Assembly (NCBI RefSeq): GCF_905147045.1
Contig: NC_065888.1
Span: forward strand, 15,257,001 to 15,321,000
Direction of reading: 5' to 3'
Source: Nymphalis io
Taxonomy: Eukaryota > Arthropoda > Insecta > Lepidoptera > Nymphalidae
Length of the DNA stretch: 64,000 nt
The position numbers and the translations under genes are program-made. Shown here one piece after another: positions 57,251 to 64,000 of this stretch; position 1 is the stretch's first letter, and the number at the start of each line of letters is the position of its first letter. The notes beneath the pieces are model-generated. The model was given only the letters and a program-made list of their open reading frames with translations. It did no database searches and had not been told where the DNA came from.

Positions 57251-57862
57251 CATTCTCATTTCATGTTCACATCACATTTGTTAATTTTCATACAGCATAT
57301 TGCAATTATTTAACTTTATTAATAGCTACGTTTACGGTATCTACATTTTAAATCGTTGCAAAATTAAATTTTAATTGAAAGATATAAAATGATTGATCTA
57401 AAGTACTTATAAGAGCCTTCTTGGATAAAGTATATTTTGATTTGATTTATTTCACAGCAAATTGAAATTGCAACAATTATTGTCGAATTAGTACTTCTAC
57501 ACTCAAACTAAATACAATAATTATATATACTTAAAATAACATACCTGATAATTTTATTTCTTTTTATAGAATTTAAACTTAAACAAACAAATAAATATTA
57601 ATCTAATATTACCTAAAATTAAGTAAAGATAGTCTTTTTATAAAAAGTTGAATTGGGTCAAAACAGTAATAGAATAAATGATCATTTATAGTACTAAACG
57701 AATTAATGTTATAATATTATTAGAAATCAAGATAGAAATAGGTTTTTAAAAAGAGTTTAATTAAAAACAACTATACAAAAATAAAGTAAACCTAGATCGA
57801 CACGTACAATTTACACACACAAATAGAACAAAGGAATGAAAACTGAGCAACTGAAATATTAT
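57251..57862. other. AT-rich DNA, nothing recognised
   Basis: No gene or repeat noticed. Confidence 0.4.
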
Positions 57863-58201
57863 TTATGAGATATCCGCCACAACCGAGAGTCCAAACAGAT
57901 GCGTGTACAGCCAGCCTGGCCGACCGATGAGCTCGGCAGGGCCATTCCCCACCACGATGATCATCACGTGATCAAGTCGCGCCGCTAGGCTACGCCCCGT
58001 CGGAAGACATTCATAACACAGCCTATCCTGACACGTCTGTGTCCTCGCAGCCTGTTCATCAGCATGTCTTATCTTCAAGCAGACGAGGCATCGGCTGCCA
58101 ACGCTCTCCTATGATCCTCCTGTGATGTGGGCTGCGCAGTATCTTGCTGCGAATTCCCCGCATCAGCTTCATCAGACATTTCCTCATTGTCGTCGTCTTC
58201 A
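57863..58201 (-). pseudogene. Possible Ty3/Gypsy pol C-terminal remnant
   Basis: Minus-strand reading from 58201 gives an acidic segment, GEDDDNEEMSDEADAGNSQQ, that runs to a stop after DASSA. Another frame then continues open to 57863 (Cys-containing: LVCLKIRHADEQAARTQTCQ, RLCYECLPTGRSL). Acidic tails of this kind often follow Gypsy integrase in Lepidoptera, and an integrase-like piece lies upstream at 59.6-60.0 kb on the same strand. A TTTTAAG/GTGAAG acceptor-like junction at the edge means a host exon cannot be excluded. Confidence 0.3.
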
Positions 58202-58370
58202 CCTTAAAACACGCAACATATGACTATGAGACAGTATAACGTGTGTAGGAATATGTACCCGTAGCAATAGATATAGGGAATATACAGAATAGGCAAACAA
58301 AGTTTGTTTGCTATAAATATAAATACTCTGATGCTCAACGGAAGAAAAAAAGTATTATGCAGTAACATAG

Positions 58371-58650
58371 AGATATATCCAGAAACGACACCGATGCTCA
58401 ATGGAAGTTACTGCAGCGACTGATACAGTGCGACCAGGTCACCCCAATATGTTAGGATACGATCTTATACAGGTATTTTCCCGGAAAACATCGATGCTCA
58501 ATGAACATAGTCAGAGCCTAACACGACAAGCCAACGGGTCACCCTGATACGTTGAGTGAAGGTCTTAAATAGGTATTTTCCCGGAAAACATCGATGCTCA
58601 ATGAACATAGTCAAAGACTAACACGACAAGTCAACGGGTCACCCTGACGC
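58371..58650. repeat. 100-bp tandem repeat, about 2.8 units
   Basis: GATGCTCA recurs at 58393, 58493 and 58593, exactly 100 bp apart, with matching flanks. Units 58471-58570 and 58571-58650 are nearly identical ('gtattttcccggaaaacatc', 'cacgacaag', 'caacgggtcaccctga'). The first unit (58371-58470) is diverged. One more GATGCTCA at 58330 is out of phase. Confidence 0.85.
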
Positions 58651-59040
58651 CTTCGGAGAGTTCATTCACCCCAATGGTCGATGGTTACGGAGCGACCGTT
58701 TACCAGAGACCAACATGGGTATCTACTGAACCTCCTCAGTACCACTTAATACACCAGTTATCCCACTACTATTATACAGTGTGCACCGCTGTACGACCGT
58801 TATTTCTGTTTTCTTGTTATGTTAATCCCATTGCGAAAACACAAAATAGGAAGCTAGTTCAAGCATCAAATTCACGTAACTTCCTACATGAAGTACAAAT
58901 ACAACATAATCGCTGCAGTCAATTCAGTTGAATCACCATGATCATGTCCATCGTCTCTGCAGTCGATACCCCTGAGGTACCAAGCCAGGAGCATCGTCTG
59001 CTACGGCAACTTGCTTAACATGTGCCCGTCTACTCCTACG
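58651..59040. other. Unassigned DNA within the Gypsy-like remnant
   Basis: A moderately GC-rich, non-repetitive stretch between the tandem array and the T SINE. No domain recognised in any frame. Confidence 0.3.
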
Positions 59041-59343
59041 TATACTGGTGGTAGGGCTTTGTGCAAGCTCGTCTGGGTAGGTACCACCCACTCATCAGAT
59101 ATTCTACCGCAAAACAGCAATACTTGATATTGTTGTGTTCCGGTTTGAAGGGTGAGTAAGCCAGTGTAATTACAGGCACAAGGGACATAAAATCTTAGTT
59201 CCCAAGGTTGGTGGCGCATTGGATATGTAAGCGATGGTTGACATTTCTTACAATGCCAATGTCTAAGAGCGTTGGTGACCACTTACCATCAGGTGGCCCA
59301 AATGCTCGTCCGCCTTCCTATTCTATAAAAAAAAAAAAAAAAA
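59041..59343 (+). mobile_element. SINE T, full length
   Basis: Best forward copy: starts 'tatactggtggtagggcttt', contains CCACTTACCATCAGGTGG (59279-59296), and ends 'cttcctattctataaaa' with an A-run. No clear TSD. Confidence 0.88.
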
Positions 59344-59510
59344 GTGACATAGGCCAGTAGTTCGCTTATCACATATAGCTCGTTAGACACCGTGATATAG
59401 GCACACAGTTAGCATATCACATGGCACCTACCCCTGCATGTTCATTACACAGGGATAGTCCAACCAGAGACCACACCGACATAGGCACGCCATTAGCATA
59501 TCATGTCTTT
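59344..59510. repeat. Degenerate tandem units
   Basis: GACATAGGC/GATATAGGC followed by 'agttagcatatcacat'-type text recurs at about 59345, 59393 and 59479 with uneven spacing. Confidence 0.5.
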
Positions 59511-59559
59511 CTTCCTCTTCCTCTCTCTCCAAGAGTAGTCTGTACTCAAGCCTTTTTTT

Positions 59560-60010
59560 TTTTGAGCACAAATATCGGGAGTCCATTCCCTCACTACGGC
59601 AAGAACACGCCTGTGCACTCGTCATGCCCGGCCGCCAGGACCAGGCGACGCACGCACACTGACAGGTGAGCATGCCCGCGCGCTCGTGTCGCTCGGCGAC
59701 ATACGAGCCCGCCAGCATTTGCAGCTCGTGGCGACCATTGGGAAGCGCTTTGACCACACGATAGGGCCCACACATGACTAAATAGAGCTTGCCAGTAGAT
59801 TGTGTCTGTTAAATAACAAATACAAATGAATGAATATCAAATGTTGCAGGACGCTCCCGGTTTGCATTAACGGTGTATTCCGTCTGTGCCGATTCCTTTC
59901 TAGATGCTCTAATACCCGTTGCCTTTGCACCTCTCGCACAGCTTCGAAGTGATCGACACGGCATCATATATTTCATAACGTAAATAACGCGGGAATAACT
60001 TGCTATGCCT
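59560..60010 (-). pseudogene. Ty3/Gypsy-like integrase C-terminal remnant
   Basis: Minus strand encodes HFEAVREVQRQRVLEHLERN near 59950, then after a short gap and frame breaks CGPYRVVKALPNGRHELQML (start near 59775) and AGSY. The GPYRVVKALPNGR-type string is characteristic of the chain end of lepidopteran Gypsy integrases, just after the core. The following reading (ERHERAGMLTCQ) departs from the usual continuation and ends in low-complexity EEEEE. Protease, RT, RNase H and LTRs were not found, so only a worn tail survives. Confidence 0.5.
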
Positions 60011-60630
60011 AAAAGTTCAACTAGCCTCCTTACTTTCTGTTCGCTCGGCTGTACTTGACACGCATCTATCAGTCTTGAGTGACTTGGTACACAATATCAA
60101 TGCATTCGTTAGCAGTGGCTAATAAAAATTATCCACTAACATTGACTTGACATACCTTTAACGATAAAGACTGACTAGTAGGGCCAGTACAGTCTTTTCC
60201 TTATACTCTTAATCGAAAAGCGCCGAACACGGTTCAGAACACAATTACCAATGCGAGACCAACACTCATTATTAGTCGAGTCGAGGAAGCGCCGAGCGTA
60301 ACATGTGTATACGGATTGCCTCCTAGTTTTTTATTTAAAATAATCAGTAAAGTAATATATTACATTAAAAAATTATGTTTAACTATTAGTTTGAGAAATA
60401 TAAAGCAAGAATTAAACCATAGTGAACAAAAACAGTGCAATTGAAAGTGATATAAACTATTAACAAAAATTTAAAATATAACGTGTGGTTAATAAGTGCA
60501 ATCAGTGCAGGACGCGTGAGTGTGTCATCGCCGGCAAAGGTCATTGACCGCGCGCTGTGCTAAAGCGCAACGATTGAATGTTTGCTAAGACATTGTAATT
60601 ATACCTACGGAGTCAATAATAACAAAAAAG

Positions 60631-61641
60631 ATGCCTAAATGTGTTACGTGTGAAAAATTTATGGCTGTAGGAGATGGCGCTTCTTGCTGCAAATGCAGGG
60701 CTTTAAACCATCTTGCTTGTATTGGGTTATCAGAGAAATCAAAAGTACCTATTAATTGGACATGTATGGATTGTAAGTCAAAAACTTTAAGGAGAAATAG
60801 CGACGATACCCCCGCAAAATGTAATACCTTACGAGACGTTAGGCAGCCAGCTTCGAACATGGACGTTTTTATGTCTCCCAGTAATACAGTGTCAGAGCAA
60901 TCAACTATTATAAGCGAATTGAAAAGTATTAAAGAAGAGTTGTATGCTACTCGTAATGAGCTGAAAGAATTTAGGAATGAAATGGCATGTATATCGTCTA
61001 GTATAATAGTATGTAATGAAAGAATAGATGGGATCGAGAACAGATTGGAATGCTTAGAAAAACGACTCGAAACTCATAGTATCAACAACGATGAATCCCT
61101 GAAAGCAACAGTAGACCAGCTCAAAGCAGACCTTAATGAGAGGGAACAAGATTTATTACTTAATGACATCGATATCACCGGCATTCCGGAAAGCAAAGGT
61201 GAAAATCCTTATCATATTGTGATGCTCATAGCCGCAAAACTCAGCGTTAAAATCGATGAACAAGATATCACGCGGGCAGAGCGTATAGGACCTATACACG
61301 GTTCAAAAGAAGGAGAAAACGCAACGCGCCCAATTGTAGTGAGATTATCGAGGAAGACTCTACGAGATGACTTACTACGAGCGGCACGTATCCGACGTGG
61401 TGCAGACACAGCAGATATGAATATTCCAGGCAATCCTAGAAAATTTTACGTCAATGAACGCCTGACAAAAACTAACAGGCAATTATTCAAAAAGACGCGA
61501 ATTGCAGCTAAAACGTCTAAGTGGAAATTTATCTGGACACGAGAAGGAAGAATATATACAAGACAAAACGAAGGTAAACCGAGTATCAGAATCAAATCCG
61601 AATCAGATATACTTCGTATTTTTAGGATTGATCAAGTTTGA
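60631..61641 (+). CDS. CR1-like LINE ORF1 protein, 336 aa
   Basis: Intact frame. Residues 4-48 form a PHD-type zinc finger with the full C4HC3 set: Cys4, Cys7, Cys19, Cys22, His27, Cys30, Cys45, Cys48. Residues about 88-175 are a heptad-rich coiled coil (SELKSIKEELYATRNELKEF and on), expected to give multimers. Residues about 176-336 resemble the FP25K-like (Baculo_FP) domain shared by many insect LINE ORF1s (DIDITGIPESKGENPYHIV, RAERIGPIH, FYVNERLTKTNRQLFKKTR). ORF1 proteins of this kind bind element RNA and support its retrotransposition. The ATG lies in 'aaaaagATGCC', a fair start context. ORF2 follows after 351 bp. The intact frame suggests a recent insertion. Confidence 0.8.
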   Translation: MPKCVTCEKFMAVGDGASCCKCRALNHLACIGLSEKSKVPINWTCMDCKSKTLRRNSDDTPAKCNTLRDVRQPASNMDVFMSPSNTVSEQSTIISELKSIKEELYATRNELKEFRNEMACISSSIIVCNERIDGIENRLECLEKRLETHSINNDESLKATVDQLKADLNEREQDLLLNDIDITGIPESKGENPYHIVMLIAAKLSVKIDEQDITRAERIGPIHGSKEGENATRPIVVRLSRKTLRDDLLRAARIRRGADTADMNIPGNPRKFYVNERLTKTNRQLFKKTRIAAKTSKWKFIWTREGRIYTRQNEGKPSIRIKSESDILRIFRIDQV

Positions 61642-61992
61642 TCCGATGTTGCGTTTAAATTACATATTAACTTCGTTTTTATCGATAACTCTTTTCATAC
61701 TTTTACTTTTCATATTTTTATTTGTCTTATGTTTACTTTTATTATTAATAAATGCACGTTCACTCTATGTATATTTAAAACTGCACTATACTCGTGTAAT
61801 CATAATAACCATAACAATAGGAAAGACGACAAATATGCTTATTTATATTATTATACCCACAATTATTATATCAAGAAGATCTAAGTTATTGAATTATTGT
61901 ATGAACAAGGGCATGTTAACTACTCAAATTATAAACAAATTTAAATTCTTATATATTTATGTTTGGGGAACAGGTAGCAAGGCAGCAATCAC
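61642..61992 (+). other. Spacer between LINE ORF1 and ORF2
   Basis: 351 bp of AT-rich DNA, open in one frame with very hydrophobic content, probably by composition and not selection. It is long for an ORF1-ORF2 spacer in this group, so some decay or an internal promoter is possible. Confidence 0.4.
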
Positions 61993-64000
61993 ATGACGGA
62001 ATATTTAAGACTTAGTTTGCTCAATGTTAGATCACTCAACACGGGACGAGATGAACTCTTAGTTTCTATAGAAAAGCATTCGCCTGATGTATTGGCCATA
62101 AACGAAACCTGGATTAGAGAAGGAGACGACATATCTCTGCTGCAAATACCAGGGTATATTTTTAAACATATACCCAGATCTACAGGGAAAAGAGGAGGTG
62201 GTGTTGGTTTTTATATTAAAAAAAAAATAAGGACTCACATCATACAACATCCGAAAACGTCTCTAGAACAAATGTGGATTGAGTTACAACACAAAGGGCT
62301 TCGCTTAGCCATCGGGACTGTCTATAGGCCGGAAACACAAAATATTGGAAACTCTATAGAAGAATTAAGTGAAACTTTGAGCTCCCTGTCAGCGTACAGT
62401 TTTCAATGTCTCTTAACTGATTTTAATATTGACCTTTTAAATAGTAGTTCAAACGACACAAAAGAATTTTTAAGGTCCTTAGATCAACAAAATTACACAC
62501 AGTTAGTTCAGGAGCCTACGAGAATAACTATGACATCAGCAACACTTTTAGATTTAATAATAACAGACTCCCCAATGCTGTGTACAAAAATTGAAGTAAT
62601 TCACAATCCTTGCTTAAGTGACCATGCCTTAATACTAGCAGACTTTGACATAAAAAAACAAAAAGATGGGGTAAAATCAATTACCAAAAGATGTTTTAAT
62701 GATATAGACGAGGAAGAATTTGGGGAAGATTTGAAAAATATTTCATGGAATAAAATCAAAGAATCTGAAAGCATCAATGAGATGGTAGCAAAGTTTAATT
62801 GTGAAATATTAAATTTATTTGATAAACACGCACCGGTTAAAGTCATAAAAATAAAAAACAATTCTTATCCATGGATTACCGAGGTTATTAAAATAATGAT
62901 GGAAAAAAGGGCTGAGGCGCTAAAAAAAGCCCATAATAGTAAAAATGATGCAAGTTGGTCATATTATAAAATGTTCAAAAATTTTACCAATGCAAGTATA
63001 AAAAGAGAAAAAAAAGCTTATATAAATTTCTATGTGAATAAAAATGCCAATAGACCAGTTCTAATGTGGCAACATTTTAAGAAAATTTCTCCCTTAGGCA
63101 AGGGCAATTCAGGTTGTATACCACCTCATTTGCAAGAACCAGACAAAATTAACGATTTTTTTATGACATTGCCAGGCAATGAAATCACAAATTTAAAGAC
63201 ACTAGCTCAATTCACAACGAATCGAGACTCGAACACCGAATTTTTCATAAAAGAATGCTCGAAAGAGCAAGTACTTAACATAATAAACAACATCTCTTCA
63301 AATGCAATTTGAATTGAATGGGCATGATAACATTTCAATAACTATGATAAAATTAACCTTGCCTGTTACGCTTGATATTATTACCTATATCATTAATCAA
63401 TCTATCAAAACACACACGTTTCCAGACTCATGGAAAATAGCAAAAGTAATACCTTTACCAAAAATCACATCAGTAGAAAACTATAAAGATCTAAGACCCA
63501 TCAGCATTCTTCCGGTTATGTCAAAAATTATAGAAAAAATCGTATGTATGCAACTAACAACCTACTTGGAAACACATAACATACTTCCAGAACATCAATC
63601 TGGCTTTAGAAAAGCTCATGGAACGGCCGCTGCGTTGTCAGCAGTAACAGATGATATTCTTTCGGCTAACGGAAGTATACTCGTTTTATTAGATTTTTCA
63701 AGAGCTTTTGATTGTATAAATATTGAACTTATGTTGGCAAAATTATATTATTATGGAATATCACACAATGCTTGTAAATGGTTCATGTCTTTTTTAAAGG
63801 GAAGAAAACAGTATGTTTCTATAGAAAGTTCTGAACAAAAGGAACCGCTGATTTCGCACATTAAATCTAACACACGTGGAACCCCCCAAGGATCAAGTCT
63901 AAGCCCAATCCTTTTTATCATATATACAGTGGATTTAAGTCGCGAGTTAAATAGCTGTAAGATACGCAGATGTACGCAGTACGCTGTACGCAGATGATAC
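61993..64000 (+). pseudogene. CR1-like LINE ORF2 (endonuclease-RT), frame-broken
   Basis: 61993-63312 (439 codons) holds a complete-looking AP-like endonuclease: LLNVRSLN (Asn11), AINETW (Glu38), LTDFNIDLL (Asp/Asn pair) and CLSDHALI (Asp/His), followed by the linker to the RT. A TGA stop and a one-base shift near 63310-63320 break the frame. It resumes as 63302 and on, with LRPISILPVMSKIIEKIV, motif A LLDFSRAFD and motif B RGTPQGSSLSPILF. A second break lies in the motif C region: TACGCAG-type units occur three times at 63970-63995, and YADD (63987-63998) is in a third frame. The remaining RT and C-terminus are outside the window. ORF2 is probably inactive in this copy. Confidence 0.8.

Larger units (their letters stand above)
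60240..64000 (+). mobile_element. CR1-like LINE, nearly full length, cut by window end
   Basis: A probable 5' UTR (about 60240-60630, GC-richer than the flanks), ORF1 with PHD finger and FP25K-like C-terminal domain, a 351-bp AT-rich spacer, and ORF2 with endonuclease and reverse transcriptase. The exact 5' boundary is not fixed, and the 3' end lies beyond the window. ORF2 carries at least two frame breaks, so this copy is not autonomous. Confidence 0.8.

Noticed and set aside
58204..58401. 65-codon hydrophobic minus-strand ORF
   Set aside because: It lies in AT-rich text running into the tandem array, with no start context or domain. Chance is the better explanation.
60260..60300. Initiator/DPE-type internal promoter at the CR1-like LINE 5' end
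   Set aside because: A TCATT string is present, but the 5' boundary is not fixed, so spacing to any downstream element cannot be judged.

Overview
This window looks like gene-poor nuclear DNA from a moth or butterfly (Lepidoptera, probably a butterfly). The evidence is an AT-rich background, many short interspersed elements with lepidopteran-type sequence (a Metulj-like tRNA-headed SINE with a 'CCCAGCAGTGGGACATT' tail and others), and non-LTR retrotransposons of Jockey/CR1, R1-like and RTE-like type. No host protein-coding exon can be identified with confidence. It may be intergenic DNA or a very long intron. A few GC-richer, repeat-free islands look like candidate conserved non-coding DNA.

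Family names used here are local labels. M = tRNA-headed SINE with A box TGGCCCAGTGG and B box GGTTCAAACCC. T = about 280-300 bp SINE ending CCACTTACCATCAGGTGG..TTCTATAAAA. H = second tRNA-headed SINE (head CGTTGGTCTAGTGGC, tail containing GGCCGCCGTGGCCGAAATC). K = third tRNA-headed SINE. X and Y = dispersed repeats of unknown class.

Layout. 0-7 kb: AT-rich DNA with worn SINE pieces and one weak small ORF. 7.08-8.09 kb: an M SINE split by a 673-bp GC-rich retroelement with a 17-bp target-site duplication (TSD). The first 102 nt of that insert can be folded as an HDV-like self-cleaving ribozyme, with the predicted cleavage site exactly at the insertion boundary. This is the most notable signal in the window. 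13.0-14.2 kb: the 3' end of a Jockey/CR1-like LINE (copy C) inside an H SINE. 21.15-23.64 kb: a 33-bp-arm hairpin, a (TA)n tract and LINE copy A, which keeps a 781-codon endonuclease-reverse transcriptase frame but has lost endonuclease catalytic residues and its 3' end. 28.05-28.95 kb: a T SINE interrupted twice, once by an M SINE with an 11-bp TSD and an extra 5' hairpin segment, once by LINE fragment D. 30.36-33.54 kb: LINE copy B, 5'-truncated, with a T SINE inserted in it and two stop codons. 33.5-56.9 kb: mostly unique AT-rich DNA with scattered M, T and X copies and possible regulatory islands. 56.9-57.25 kb: an R1-like LINE 3' fragment inside an H SINE with a 10-bp TSD. 57.86-60.0 kb: a decayed minus-strand Ty3/Gypsy-like remnant with 100-bp tandem repeats and a T SINE. 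60.24-64.0 kb: a nearly full CR1-like LINE with a PHD-finger ORF1 and a broken ORF2, cut by the window end.

How the parts relate: LINE copies A-D and SINE T share a 3' stem-forming motif, so this LINE family plausibly supplies the machinery for T. The ribozyme-headed element carries a polyA tail and a short motif shared with R1-like 3' ends, so it looks like an internally deleted, non-autonomous rider on an R1-like LINE. All calls come from reading the sequence by eye. No database search or folding program was run.
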